Below are positions 42,283 to 52,600 of a stretch of DNA of 64,000 nucleotides, piece after piece (within the stretch, counting starts at the first letter, position 1; each line of letters opens with the position of its first letter). The notes under the pieces were generated by a model. It did not search any database and was not told where the DNA came from. It was given only the letters and a program-made list of their open reading frames with translations. The DNA lies in the NCBI RefSeq assembly GCF_032380675.1, contig NZ_JAWDIX010000001.1, forward strand, positions 620,001 through 684,000, in the 5' to 3' direction. Source of the stretch: Anaerolentibacter hominis. GTDB taxonomy: Bacteria; Bacillota; Clostridia; Lachnospirales; Lachnospiraceae. Made by a program: the position numbers and the translations under genes.

Positions 42283-42563
42283 TAGTTAATTAACAAATTT
42301 GTAATAATTGAGGAGAAAAAGTGAAGAGAAATATTAAGAAACAATGAAGGATACACTTCGTATACATTTTTGACTTTTTTCTGACAGATTTTTTTTGTAA
42401 AAAATAAAATATAATGAAAGGAATTCCGGGTCTGTATGCATGCGCCTGAAGAACCGCCTGCCTTTACAAACATAGGGAAAAAGGGTAGAATGAGGTTAGT
42501 CATTTGCGCGTGTAAAATGCTGTGTGAATGCAGTAAAATATATAGAAGAAAGAAGGGATTCCG

Positions 42564-43385
42564 ATGGCGTTGCTTCAGTGTAATCTGTATTCGCAGGCTT
42601 TGAAAACGAATACGGAAGTGAATATTATTATTCCCACCCCGAACTCCGGAGACTATGAGGCGGGTACGGCCAAGAACCTGACGTTTTCAAGAGGTGAAAA
42701 GTTCCAGGTTTTATACCTGCTGCACGGTTTATACGGCAATTATGCGGACTGGCTTCGTAAGACAAGGATAGAATGGTATGCGGATCAGCACCAGATTGCG
42801 GTGGTCATGCCATCCGTAGGACGGAGCTTTTATCACGATATGGTTCACGGTCCCCAGTATGAAAGCTATGTAGTACATGAGCTGCCGGATTTGCTGAAAC
42901 GGGTTCTTCCTATCTCGGGCCGCAGGGAAGATACCTATATTGCCGGTCTGTCCATGGGCGGTTACGGATGTATGTATCTGGGGCTTAAATACCCGGAGAA
43001 GTACGGGGCAATCGGAGCTCTTTCCGGCTGCCTGGATATTGCGCTGCTGGCGGACCATGCCGCCGACTATGAGATGGACGGGCGTCCGGCTGTGGATATA
43101 GAGGCGATAGCGGGCGAGAATGCGGCGTTAAAAGGTTCTGGTTCCGATTGCTTTGCGCTGGCGGCCAGGCTGCTGCAGGAGCAGAAGCCGGTGCCGGAGA
43201 TATTTTTCTCCTGCGGAACGGAAGATCCTCTTTTTGAGCATCATGTGAGAGCCAGAGAAGAATTTGACAAGCTGGGACTTCCCTACACGGCGCAGGAGCA
43301 TCCTGGTGTCCATAACTGGGACTACTGGGATACCCATATTGTCAGAGTACTTGACTGGCTGGATGACGTGCGGAGAGGGGGATGA
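42564..43385 (+). CDS. Alpha/beta-hydrolase esterase (tributyrin/acetyl esterase family), copy 1
   Basis: Esterase_phd-type serine hydrolase, 273 residues, no signal peptide. QVLYLLHGLYGNYADWLR carries the oxyanion strand, IAGLSMGGYGCMYLG the nucleophile Ser (GxSxGG), and ACGTEDPLF-type SCGTEDPLFEHH plus HPGVHNWDYWD the Asp and His of the triad. Similar enzymes deacetylate short esters or oligosaccharides. ATG at 42564 has AAGAAGGGA upstream. It is followed after 3 bp by a paralog and by sugar-metabolism genes, suggesting deacetylation of sugar substrates. Confidence 0.85.
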   Translation: MALLQCNLYSQALKTNTEVNIIIPTPNSGDYEAGTAKNLTFSRGEKFQVLYLLHGLYGNYADWLRKTRIEWYADQHQIAVVMPSVGRSFYHDMVHGPQYESYVVHELPDLLKRVLPISGRREDTYIAGLSMGGYGCMYLGLKYPEKYGAIGALSGCLDIALLADHAADYEMDGRPAVDIEAIAGENAALKGSGSDCFALAARLLQEQKPVPEIFFSCGTEDPLFEHHVRAREEFDKLGLPYTAQEHPGVHNWDYWDTHIVRVLDWLDDVRRGG

Positions 43386-43388
43386 GAC

Positions 43389-44186
43389 ATGGCGTTTATA
43401 AAGTGCAGTTATTTTTCGAAAGCGATGATGGCAAATATTGATATTAATGTTATGCTTCCTACCCCGGAGAAAAAGGACGCGTTTCACGCGGAAGGTTTTT
43501 CTTATTATCCGGAGGATTACCGGTGCAGGGTACTCTATCTTCTTCACGGGGGATACGGGGATTATACCGACTGGAGCCGGATGTCACCGCTGGAATATTA
43601 CATAAAGAAGAGAAATGTGGCGGTTATCTGTCCCTGCGGAGGGAACAGCTATTACCAGGATATGTACTATGGAGATGCGTACTTTACCTTTCTCACGGAG
43701 GAGCTTCCGGAATTTGTTGGAAACATGTTTCCGGTGCTGTCCGGTCAGAGAGAGGATACTTTTATAGCAGGCCTTTCTATGGGAGGATACGGGGCGGTGA
43801 GAGCGGCCTTTTCACATCCGGAGCGGTACGCGGCAGCGGCTTCCCTCTCCGGTGTTCTGGATCTGCAGGCCAGAATACAGAGCGACCTGGACAAGGGGAT
43901 AAAGGGGCTGCGCTTTGGGGATATCTTTCAGAATCCGGCCCGGATCGGGGAGGATGCCGATCTGTTACAGCTGGCGGTGAAAGCGGCCGGCAGGGATCTG
44001 CCCCGCCTCTTTCTTACAACCGGCACAAAAGACTTTGTATATGAATATAATCAGTCGGCCAGAAAAGCGTTTGATCAGGCCGGAATCGACTATACCTATG
44101 AGGAACATCCCGGGGATCATAACTGGGATTACTGGAATCTTCACATTCTGCGTGTACTGGAGTGGTTTGGGCTTAAAAAAGCTTAA
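43389..44186 (+). CDS. Alpha/beta-hydrolase esterase, copy 2 (tandem paralog)
   Basis: 265-residue paralog of the preceding esterase with the same order of motifs: RVLYLLHGGYGDYTDW, FIAGLSMGGYGAVRAAF (nucleophile Ser), TTGTKDFVYEY (acid) and HPGDHNWDYWNLH (His). The N-terminal half after SKAMMANIDINVMLPTP differs most, so the two may prefer different acyl groups or sugars. ATG at 43389 has GAGAGGGGGA upstream and the gene is translationally close to copy 1. Confidence 0.85.
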   Translation: MAFIKCSYFSKAMMANIDINVMLPTPEKKDAFHAEGFSYYPEDYRCRVLYLLHGGYGDYTDWSRMSPLEYYIKKRNVAVICPCGGNSYYQDMYYGDAYFTFLTEELPEFVGNMFPVLSGQREDTFIAGLSMGGYGAVRAAFSHPERYAAAASLSGVLDLQARIQSDLDKGIKGLRFGDIFQNPARIGEDADLLQLAVKAAGRDLPRLFLTTGTKDFVYEYNQSARKAFDQAGIDYTYEEHPGDHNWDYWNLHILRVLEWFGLKKA

Positions 44187-44215
44187 ATCTTCTACACCGG
44201 TGGAACAGGAGGAAC

Positions 44216-45193
44216 ATGAAACGAGAGCCATTTCGACTGACTGCGCCTTTAAAGGATTATTTGTGGGGCGGCACGAAGTTAAAAGAAGAATTTCACAAGC
44301 AGTCGGAGCTTGACAAGGTGGCGGAGAGCTGGGAGCTTTCCTGCCATAAAGACGGCACCAGCCGGATTGCGGACGGTCCTTATACGGGACGATCGCTTAC
44401 CGAGTATATTGAGGCGGAAGGCAAGTCTGTTCTGGGGACTGCGTGCAGCCGTTTTTCCCGGTTTCCGGTCCTGATAAAACTCATTGATGCCAAACAGGAC
44501 TTATCCCTGCAGGTACACCCGGACGATGAGTTTGCTCTGCGGGTGGAGGGTGAATACGGCAAGACAGAGATGTGGTATGTAGTGGACCACGAGCCGGGAG
44601 CCCAGCTGATCTATGGTTTTAAGAGGGATATTACTCCGGCTGAATTTAAAAAGTCCATTGAAGACAACACCATTCTTGATCTGGTAAATAAAGTGAATGT
44701 AAAAAAAGGAGATATCTTCTTTGTTGAGGCGGGTACACTACATGGTATCGGAGCAGGTATTCTGGTAGCGGAGATTCAGCAGAATTCCAATACGACATAC
44801 CGGATCTATGACTACGGCAGAGTCGGAGCGGACGGCAGACCCAGAGAACTGCATACGGAGAAGGCGGCACAAGTGACGAATTTAAACGCCATTTCCTGTG
44901 ATACTTCGCCCAGAGGAGAACTTGAAAAAGAAGAGGGATATGAGCGTATCAAGCTGATCAGCTGTCCGCTCTTTTGTGTATATCGGTATCATGTGGACGG
45001 CAGCGCTCCTTTATTCGTGGACGGGACTTCCTTCCAGTCTTTTACAGTTCTGGATGGAGAAGGGACACTGCGGTCAGCGGACGTATCTCTTAAGCTGAGG
45101 AAAGGCGATACGGTATTTATTCCGGCCGAAACAGGCAGCTGCTTCTTTGAAGGCAGCGGGGAATTTATTCTGACAAAATTAGAGGAGGAATAG
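44216..45193 (+). CDS. manA: Class I mannose-6-phosphate isomerase
   Basis: Interconverts mannose-6-phosphate and fructose-6-phosphate; zinc enzyme in the cytoplasm. 325 residues. Cupin-type zinc ligands are visible: LSLQVHPDDEFA (Gln and His), TEMWYVV (Glu) and GTLHGIGAG (His); NTTYRIYDYGR near residue 200 is family-typical. ATG at 44216 after GGAGGAAC. The next gene, a ROK kinase, starts 1 bp after the stop, so the pair makes fructose-6-phosphate from mannose and fructose. Confidence 0.92.
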   Translation: MKREPFRLTAPLKDYLWGGTKLKEEFHKQSELDKVAESWELSCHKDGTSRIADGPYTGRSLTEYIEAEGKSVLGTACSRFSRFPVLIKLIDAKQDLSLQVHPDDEFALRVEGEYGKTEMWYVVDHEPGAQLIYGFKRDITPAEFKKSIEDNTILDLVNKVNVKKGDIFFVEAGTLHGIGAGILVAEIQQNSNTTYRIYDYGRVGADGRPRELHTEKAAQVTNLNAISCDTSPRGELEKEEGYERIKLISCPLFCVYRYHVDGSAPLFVDGTSFQSFTVLDGEGTLRSADVSLKLRKGDTVFIPAETGSCFFEGSGEFILTKLEEE

Positions 45194-45194
45194 T

Positions 45195-46076
45195 ATGATT
45201 CTGGGAGCATTGGAAACAGGCGGAACCAAGATGGTTGCCGCGATTGGAAATGAAAAAGGCGAGATTCTGGAACGGGTTTCAATACCGACCACTGTGCCGG
45301 AGGAAACCCTGCCGAAATGTATCGATTTTTTCCGCGGTAAGGGTATTGAAGCGCTGGGAATAGCGGCATTCGGACCGGTGGACCTGCACAAGGATTCTCC
45401 TACTTACGGCTATATTACTACCACGCCCAAGCTGGCCTGGGCCAACTGTAATCTGATGGGAGCCTTCAAAGAAGTTTTTGATGTGCCCATGGAGATTGAT
45501 TCGGATGTGAACGGGTCCTGTCTGGGTGAGGCAACCTGGGGCTGTACCCAGGGGATGGATAACAGTGTTTATATTACGGTGGGCACCGGCCTGGGAGTGG
45601 GCATTATGGTGGACGGCAAGCTGCTGCACGGCATGCTTCACCCGGAGGCCGGCCATGTGATCGTGAAACGCCATCCGGACGATGTGGATTATAAGTGCCA
45701 CTGTCCATATCATGAAAGCTGCCTGGAAGGTCTGGCAGCGGGTCCCTCTATTCAGGAGCGCTGGGGAAAGCCTGCGATAGAGCTTTCTGATAATATGAAG
45801 GTGTGGGAGATTGAGTCCTACTATCTGGCGCAGGGTATTGTAGACTATATACTGACCGTCTCGCCCAGAAGAATCGTGCTGGGCGGCGGCGTGATGCATC
45901 AGGAACATATGATGCCGCTGGTGCGCCGGAAGGTGAAAGAGCTGTTAAACGGCTATGTAAAGACGAAGGAACTGGAAAACCTGGAAGAGTATCTGGTTCT
46001 GCCGAGTCTGAATGACGATCAGGGAATTATGGGATGCCTGAAGCTGGCCCTGATGGCAATTGACAACAATAAGTAA
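45195..46076 (+). CDS. ROK family fructokinase
   Basis: Phosphorylates fructose (or a related hexose) with ATP. 293 residues. N-terminal phosphate loop GALETGGTKMVAAIG, the ITVGTGLGVGIMVDGKLLHG active region, the ROK signature HPEAGHVIVKRH and the zinc site YKCHCPYHESCLEG. The ETGGTK form of the loop is typical of fructokinases (ScrK-type). ATG at 45195 has GAGGAGGAATAG upstream. Coupled to manA. Confidence 0.88.
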   Translation: MILGALETGGTKMVAAIGNEKGEILERVSIPTTVPEETLPKCIDFFRGKGIEALGIAAFGPVDLHKDSPTYGYITTTPKLAWANCNLMGAFKEVFDVPMEIDSDVNGSCLGEATWGCTQGMDNSVYITVGTGLGVGIMVDGKLLHGMLHPEAGHVIVKRHPDDVDYKCHCPYHESCLEGLAAGPSIQERWGKPAIELSDNMKVWEIESYYLAQGIVDYILTVSPRRIVLGGGVMHQEHMMPLVRRKVKELLNGYVKTKELENLEEYLVLPSLNDDQGIMGCLKLALMAIDNNK

Positions 46077-46100
46077 TCCTGTTCAGGATCATGAAAATGG

Positions 46101-46124
46101 GGCGGGTGCCCGGCGGCACCCGCC
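46101..46124 (+). terminator. GC-rich hairpin between fructokinase and rfbA
   Basis: Perfect 10-bp stem GGCGGGTGCC (46101-46110) / GGCACCCGCC (46115-46124), CGGC loop. No T run, so readthrough into the rhamnose genes is likely. Confidence 0.5.
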
Positions 46125-46155
46125 GTACATGTGGGAAGAGAGAGGCAGATAACGT

Positions 46156-47025
46156 ATGAAGGGAATTATTTTGGCAGGAGGCTCCGGCACCCGCCTGTAT
46201 CCTCTTACTAAGGCAGTATCCAAACAGATACTGCCGGTATATGACAAACCGATGATTTACTACCCGCTGTCGGTGCTGATGCTGGCCGGAATTCAGGATA
46301 TTTTAATTATATCCACGCCCAGGGACACAGAAGTGTTCCGGGAACTGCTGGGAGACGGCAGTTCACTGGGAATCCGTCTGTCCTACACCGTTCAGGAAAG
46401 ACCGAACGGATTGGCGGAGGCATTTCTGCTGGGTGAAGAATTTATCGGAACGGACAGGGTGGCTCTGATCCTGGGGGACAATATATTCTACGGCAGGAGC
46501 TTTACCGCCACGCTGGAGAAGGCAGCCGCCAGAGAGAAAGGTGCTACCATCTTCGGCTATTTCGTAAAGGACCCCAGATCCTACGGAGTTGTGGAATTTG
46601 ACGAGGAGGGTAATGCGGTTTCTATAGAGGAAAAACCGGAAAAGCCAAAATCCAAATATGCGGTTCCGGGTCTGTATTTCTATGATAACCGGGTGGTGCA
46701 GATCGCCAAAGAGGTAAAACCGTCCGCCCGGGGTGAGCTGGAAATCACCAGCGTAAATGATGCTTATTTGAAGCTGGGCGACTTAAAGGTGGAGACCCTT
46801 GGCCGGGGGATGGCGTGGCTGGACACGGGAAGTCATGATTCGCTTCTGGACGCCTCAAATTTTGTGGCTTCCATACAAAAACGCCAGGGCCTTTATATCA
46901 GCTGTGTAGAAGAAATTGCTTATAAAAAAGGGTATATCTCCCGTGAAAGGCTTTTAGAAACAGCACAGGAGATGGAAAAGACCGCATACGGAAAATATCT
47001 GTTTGACGTAGCGGACGGACTGTAG
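46156..47025 (+). CDS. rfbA: Glucose-1-phosphate thymidylyltransferase
   Basis: First step of dTDP-L-rhamnose synthesis: glucose-1-phosphate plus dTTP gives dTDP-glucose. 289 residues. The nucleotidyltransferase signature ILAGGSGTRLYPLTKAVSKQ is at the N-terminus, with LPVYDKPMIYYPLS and ALILGDNIFYG (metal Asp), and GVVEFDEEGNA later. ATG at 46156 has AGAGAGGC upstream. First of four adjacent genes (rfbACDB order) on the same strand. Confidence 0.95.
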   Translation: MKGIILAGGSGTRLYPLTKAVSKQILPVYDKPMIYYPLSVLMLAGIQDILIISTPRDTEVFRELLGDGSSLGIRLSYTVQERPNGLAEAFLLGEEFIGTDRVALILGDNIFYGRSFTATLEKAAAREKGATIFGYFVKDPRSYGVVEFDEEGNAVSIEEKPEKPKSKYAVPGLYFYDNRVVQIAKEVKPSARGELEITSVNDAYLKLGDLKVETLGRGMAWLDTGSHDSLLDASNFVASIQKRQGLYISCVEEIAYKKGYISRERLLETAQEMEKTAYGKYLFDVADGL

Positions 47026-47037
47026 AAAGGCGGCGGC

Positions 47038-47604
47038 ATGGGAAAGTTTCTGATTGAACCCTGTGGGGAAATACAGGGATTGTTTACGGTAAAACCTCAG
47101 GTTTTCGGGGATAACCGTGGTTATTTTATGGAAACCTATCAATATGAAGAATTTAAAAAAGCAGGCCTTAATATGGTATTTGTGCAGGACAATCAGTCCA
47201 TGTCGGGTAAAGGTGTGCTGAGAGGACTGCATTTTCAGAAAAACCATCCGCAGGGCAAGCTGGTCCGGGTGGTAAGCGGCGAAGTCTTTGATGTAGCGGT
47301 GGACTTAAGGCCTGGTTCCGGAACATTCGGCAAATGGCACGGCGTGGTGCTCTCCGCGGCGGAAAAAAACCAGTTTTACATTCCGGAAGGGTTTGCCCAC
47401 GGTTTTCTGGTGCTTTCCGACACGGCCGAGTTCGTCTATAAATGTACCGACTATTATCATCCGGAGGATGAAGGGGGACTTAAGTGGGATGATGAGGATA
47501 TCGGTATTCGCTGGCCCATCGCCCCGGACATGGAGATTCTGCTGTCCGAGAAGGATAAAAAGCACCCTGGACTGAGGGAATATAAGGAGCAGCATGCACG
47601 GTGA
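47038..47604 (+). CDS. rfbC: dTDP-4-dehydrorhamnose 3,5-epimerase
   Basis: Epimerises dTDP-4-keto-6-deoxyglucose at C3 and C5. 188 residues of the RmlC cupin fold: the start KFLIEPCGEIQGLFTVKPQV, FGDNRGYFMETYQYEEF, the catalytic His in GVLRGLHFQ, DVAVDLRPGS and PEGFAHGFLVLSD with the catalytic Tyr region FVYKCTDYYHP. ATG at 47038 has AAGGCGGCGGC upstream and lies 12 bp after rfbA. Confidence 0.95.
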   Translation: MGKFLIEPCGEIQGLFTVKPQVFGDNRGYFMETYQYEEFKKAGLNMVFVQDNQSMSGKGVLRGLHFQKNHPQGKLVRVVSGEVFDVAVDLRPGSGTFGKWHGVVLSAAEKNQFYIPEGFAHGFLVLSDTAEFVYKCTDYYHPEDEGGLKWDDEDIGIRWPIAPDMEILLSEKDKKHPGLREYKEQHAR

Positions 47605-47619
47605 AAGGTTGGACAGGTT

Positions 47620-48501
47620 ATGAAAAGTAATCCTCGAAGGATATTGATTGCCGGAGCCGGCGGTCAGCTGGGACTGGCTCTTGCAGCAGTGCTGGGCGAG
47701 GACCCGGCCAATGAACTTCTATTATACGGTCCCGCGGATATGGATAGTATAAAGCCGCTGGACGTGAGAGACAAAGACGCCGTTAGCCGGGAGGTCCGCC
47801 GGGTACAGCCCGATGTGATCATCAATGGGGCGGCTTTTACGGCGGTGGATCTGTGTGAGAGCATGGAAGAGGAGGCATACGCGGTAAACGCAGAAGGAGC
47901 CTGTAATCTGGCAGCCGCGGCAGCGGAGAACGGCTGCGTCCTTGTGCATATCTCTACAGATTATGTGTTTGATGGAACCGCAAAAGAGCCGTATACAGAG
48001 GACTCTGTTCCGAATCCGGTCAGTGCCTATGGCCGTACCAAACTGGCAGGGGAGAAGGCAGTGATGGAATCCGGAGCTGATTATTTTCTGATCCGTACGG
48101 CCTGGCTGTACGGGGAAGGAAAGAATTTTGTGCGAACGATGCTTCGTCTGTCCGAGACAAACCCTGAGGTCAGGGTGGTAGCGGATCAGTACGGCTCACC
48201 CACATCCGCGCTGGAACTGGCGCGCATGATCGCGTTTCTGATCCAGACAGATGAATACGGACTGTATCACGGGACCTGTGAAGGCGTGACGACCTGGTAT
48301 GAATTTGCAGAAGAGATTTTCCGCCTGGCAGGGAAGGATACGAAGGTGATACCGATTACTTCCGATCAGTTTCCGTCGGCGGCGAAGCGCCCGGCCTATT
48401 CTGTTCTGGAAAATAAAAGATTGAACGAACGCTTTGCGTACCGGATGAGCAGCTGGCAGGATGCGCTTGCGCAGTACATGGAACATGAAAACAGAAGATA
48501 A
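47620..48501 (+). CDS. rfbD: dTDP-4-dehydrorhamnose reductase
   Basis: Last step of dTDP-rhamnose synthesis (NADPH-dependent). 293 residues with a Rossmann start ILIAGAGGQLGLALAAVLG, NGAAFTAVDLCE, HISTDYVFDGT, the catalytic Tyr/Lys in YGRTKLAGEKAVM and RTAWLYGEGKNFV. ATG at 47620 after GGACAGGTT. Complete and of normal length. Confidence 0.94.
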   Translation: MKSNPRRILIAGAGGQLGLALAAVLGEDPANELLLYGPADMDSIKPLDVRDKDAVSREVRRVQPDVIINGAAFTAVDLCESMEEEAYAVNAEGACNLAAAAAENGCVLVHISTDYVFDGTAKEPYTEDSVPNPVSAYGRTKLAGEKAVMESGADYFLIRTAWLYGEGKNFVRTMLRLSETNPEVRVVADQYGSPTSALELARMIAFLIQTDEYGLYHGTCEGVTTWYEFAEEIFRLAGKDTKVIPITSDQFPSAAKRPAYSVLENKRLNERFAYRMSSWQDALAQYMEHENRR

Positions 48502-48569
48502 CTATAAGGCAGAAGGACAGAGGAAAGGAAGGCCGTTTCCGGGCAGGTACCGGCGGCAGTGGAAGAACA

Positions 48570-49655
48570 ATGAGAACATATCTGGTTACAGGCGGGGCCG
48601 GCTTTATCGGTTCGAATTTTATACATTATATGTTCCGGAAATACGGGGATGAGGTCAGGATGATCAATTTGGATGCCCTGACGTATGCCGGGAATCCGGA
48701 GAACCTGATGGAAGTGGAAAAAAGAGAGAATTACCGTTTTGTAAAGGGTGATATCTGTGATAAGACACTTGTAGAATCTATTTTTCAGGAGGAAGAAATT
48801 GACCGGGTAATCCATTTCGCGGCGGAGAGCCATGTGGACAGGAGTATCCGCAACCCTGAAATTTTTGTTAATACAAATGTGATGGGGACGCTCAATCTGC
48901 TGGATGTGGCGAAGAGGGCCTGGGAGACGGAACAGGGATATCTGCCTGATAAAAAATTTCTGCAGGTGTCCACCGATGAAGTATATGGCTCTCTACCTGA
49001 TGAGGGCGGATATTTTTATGAGACAACGCCGTTAGACCCGCACAGCCCTTATTCCGCCAGCAAGGCTTCGGCGGATATGCTCGTGAAATCCTATATTGAT
49101 ACATTTGGATTTCCTGCAAATATAACCCGGTGCAGCAACAACTACGGGCCGTATCAATTTCCAGAGAAGCTGATTCCTCTGATGATACACAATGCGCTGG
49201 AGGGCCGCAGGCTGCCTGTATACGGGGATGGGAAAAATGTCAGGGACTGGCTTTATGTGGAGGATCACGCCAAAGCGATCGACCTGGTGGCAGAAGAAGG
49301 CAAGGCCGGGGAAGTATATAATATCGGCGGGCACAATGAGAAACAAAACATTGAAATTGTCAGGATCATTTTGCTGACGCTGAAGGAGATGCTGCCGGAA
49401 TCCGATCCCCGCAGAGCCGGGCTTTCGGATAAGCTGATTGAATATGTGGGGGACCGCAAAGGCCATGACAGGCGGTACGCAATTGCACCAGATAAAATCA
49501 AGGCAGAACTGGGCTGGTATCCGGAGACCGACTTTGCTGCGGGAATCCGGCTTACGATCGCCTGGTACCTTGAGAATGAACAGTGGCTTGCAAATGTAAC
49601 TAGTTTAGAGTATCAGAAATACTATAAGGAAATGTATGATGAAAAGACAGAATAA
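48570..49655 (+). CDS. rfbB: dTDP-glucose 4,6-dehydratase
   Basis: Converts dTDP-glucose to dTDP-4-keto-6-deoxyglucose using bound NAD. 361 residues. VTGGAGFIGSNFIHYMF Rossmann loop, FAAESHVDRSI, QVSTDEVYGSLPDEG with the catalytic Asp/Glu pair, and YSASKASADML with catalytic Tyr and Lys. It completes the rhamnose set (rfbACDB). Its 3' end overlaps the next gene by 20 nt, so the surface nucleotidase is probably part of the same operon. Confidence 0.95.
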   Translation: MRTYLVTGGAGFIGSNFIHYMFRKYGDEVRMINLDALTYAGNPENLMEVEKRENYRFVKGDICDKTLVESIFQEEEIDRVIHFAAESHVDRSIRNPEIFVNTNVMGTLNLLDVAKRAWETEQGYLPDKKFLQVSTDEVYGSLPDEGGYFYETTPLDPHSPYSASKASADMLVKSYIDTFGFPANITRCSNNYGPYQFPEKLIPLMIHNALEGRRLPVYGDGKNVRDWLYVEDHAKAIDLVAEEGKAGEVYNIGGHNEKQNIEIVRIILLTLKEMLPESDPRRAGLSDKLIEYVGDRKGHDRRYAIAPDKIKAELGWYPETDFAAGIRLTIAWYLENEQWLANVTSLEYQKYYKEMYDEKTE

Positions 49656-52600
49656 AAAGCTACAGGATATCCCCGCAGGCCGGTCCGCCTGCCGTGGGCT
49701 AAAGGCACCATGGATCATTGTATTATGTTTTATTTTCGTTCTGGGATTTGCCCTGCTGCTTCCCGGCTCGGTCAGCCGGGGCGCCGAAAAGAAGGCGAAG
49801 GCGAAGACCGTAAAGCTGAGAGTGCTCTCCACGTCGGATCTGCACGGACAGCTGACAACCACAGACTATGAGACAGGAGGTTCCTATAATCAGGGCAGCC
49901 TGGCGAAGGCCTATAATTTGATTCAGAAGGCCAAATCGGAACGCCCGGACGGCAACACGATGCTGTTTGACATCGGGGATGTGCTCTATGACTATACGAC
50001 GGATTATATTTATGACAATTATCCGGACCGGGTTCAGCCCATCTATAAAATGATGGCGTCGGTGGGATATGACGCGATAACCCTGGGAAATCATGATTTT
50101 GACTATGGATTTGACTATATCCAGAAACAGCTGAAAAACTCAGGCATGGAGAGCAAGGTTGTGGTTTCCAATGTGATGGATTCCGTCACCGGCGAGCATG
50201 TTTGGAAAGAAAACATGCTGATCAACAAGAGCCTGAAGACCGAGGACGGGAAAACCGTCAAGGTTAAGGTGGGCATCATCGGAGAGACGATCCCCAAGCT
50301 GACATCCAAGCGGGAGAGCTACGTAGGCATTCTGGAAACAGAAGACATGCTGGAAAATGTGGAAGCTCAGGCCGCGGCCCTGAAGAAAAAAGGTGCGGAC
50401 GTGATTATTGTTCTGGCCCATTCCGGTTTCGGACCGGAGGAGCCGGATGCTCTTTATAAAAATGTCGTTTATGCGATGACTAAAATAAAAGATGTTGATG
50501 TGATTCTGTGCGGGCATGAGCACAACCTGTTCCCGTCCGACGATTCAGCCAGCGCCAACTATTATAATCTGCCCGGCGTGGATAAAGAGACCGGGCTGGT
50601 GAACGGAACCTGCGTTGTGATGGCTTCTGACAGAGGGAAGAGCATCGGCCTTGCAGATATTACACTGAGCGTGAGCGCTGACAATAAGGTGACGGTGAAG
50701 AAAATGCAGGCCGCGCCCCGGAAGGTCACTGCTTCTGCCAAGGCGGATGAAAAGATAAACGACGGTTTCGGCAAGCTGGCCGAAGAAATGATGTCCATTA
50801 TCACCGAAAAAATCGGCACGCTGGATAAGAGCTATTCGCTCCAGAACTATTATGGACTTCTGGAGGACAATGCAGTCATGCAGCTGCGCAATGACTCCAA
50901 ACTCAGCTATGCGATGAATTATATAGCCAATAAGAAGCCGCAGTATCAGAACTACCCGCTGGTTGCCAGCTCGGAGTATGTAAAATACGGCGAGAACGGC
51001 AACGAGGACTACGCAGATTCCGCGGAGACTATTTTCGGCGGTGATATTTCCGATATGCAGGGCTATAACCGGTATATCGCGCTGTATGAGATTTCCGGCG
51101 ATCAGCTGAAAGAATGGATTGAATGGTCCGCCAGTGCCTATGAGACGGCGGGAAATCCATCCAAGTGGAGTGATGAGGTTATCCGGGACCTGATGAGCCA
51201 CACCGGTCTGCAGCCGCTTATTGCGGAAGACTGGATGGAGGACTGGAGCCGGTTTTCTGTCTTTGACGGCGTGGAATATACCATCGATCTGACGGAGGAA
51301 CCGCGCTACAGCAGGACAGGCGTGAAGCTGAATAACACCAGCCGGGTGAGAAACTTGACTTACAATGGTGAGCCGGTTACTTCTTCCATGAAACTCGTCC
51401 TGGTCTGCGACCGGATCACCAAGACGGCTCCGGCGATTGCAGGGCTGGATGAACAGTATATTGTAAAAGGCTTCGAGAGAGGCCACGATATTCTCAAGAA
51501 ATATATCCGGGAACAGTGTGAGATTGAACCGTTAAAGATTACACCGGACTATAACTGGTCGATTACGGGGACGGGCAGCGCACCTTATCTGGCTCCGGTC
51601 AGCAACAAGGGATTGAGTTATGCCAAAAAGGAACCCTGGTTTGGCGAAGTGCTGGCAGCCAGCGATATTAATACCTATATCAGTGCAATGATGGAGAAAA
51701 GCAACGGGTCCAGACCCAATGTGGTTCTTTCCAAAAAGACGGAAGTAACAACAAACAGGCCGATTACCGTGATGGTTCGGGCCAACGCGGCTTCGGGGCT
51801 TGCGGAGTTAAAATATGCCTTTGGGAATTATGAGGCAGGTTCTGCTTCCTGGGCCTATGCCCAAAATGTGGAGAACGGACAGTTTACCGCGTCCAGCAAC
51901 GGTATCTATACCGTATATGCCAAGGATAAGCTGGGCAATGTAAGTGTCTCAAAAATCCATGTTGGAAATCTGAACATGTCGGTTCTGGAGATTCCCACGG
52001 TAGTGACCTATACCAACCGGAAGACGAAGATTCAGGGTACCGGGGAACCGGGATCTACAATCTATTTCGAGACTCCGGCTGATTTATACTCCGATACGAT
52101 AAAGGAAGACGGAACTTACGCATATGACCTGCCGGCACAGATGGCGGGAGAAAAAATATACGTATATGTACAGGACAGTCAGCGCAGGACCAGCGAGAAG
52201 GTGGAAATCACCATCAAGCGTACCGGTCCGAACCAGCCTGGCATGGATACCATCACTAACAAACAGGCCAGGGTGACAGGCAGGCTCAATGATACCAATG
52301 TGACGGTATATGCGGTCATCGGCAGCGAGGTGTATGTGAGCAAAGAGGGCAGAGAAGCCTACGAACTGTGTGAAAAATTCAGCGAGAGCAAGAAGATTAT
52401 AGAAACCAAGGTCACGATTGACGGAGAAGGGAATTATGCGATTACGATCCCGCCTCAGAATGGGGAAAAGAAAATAACGGTGTATACAATCGACCACATC
52501 AGCCGGGTAAGCCGCTCCAACTTTACGTATGTGGAGACGGTGGCTCCAAACCCGCCGAGCATCTATAATTCCTACAGTATGATGTGCCATGTATCCGGTA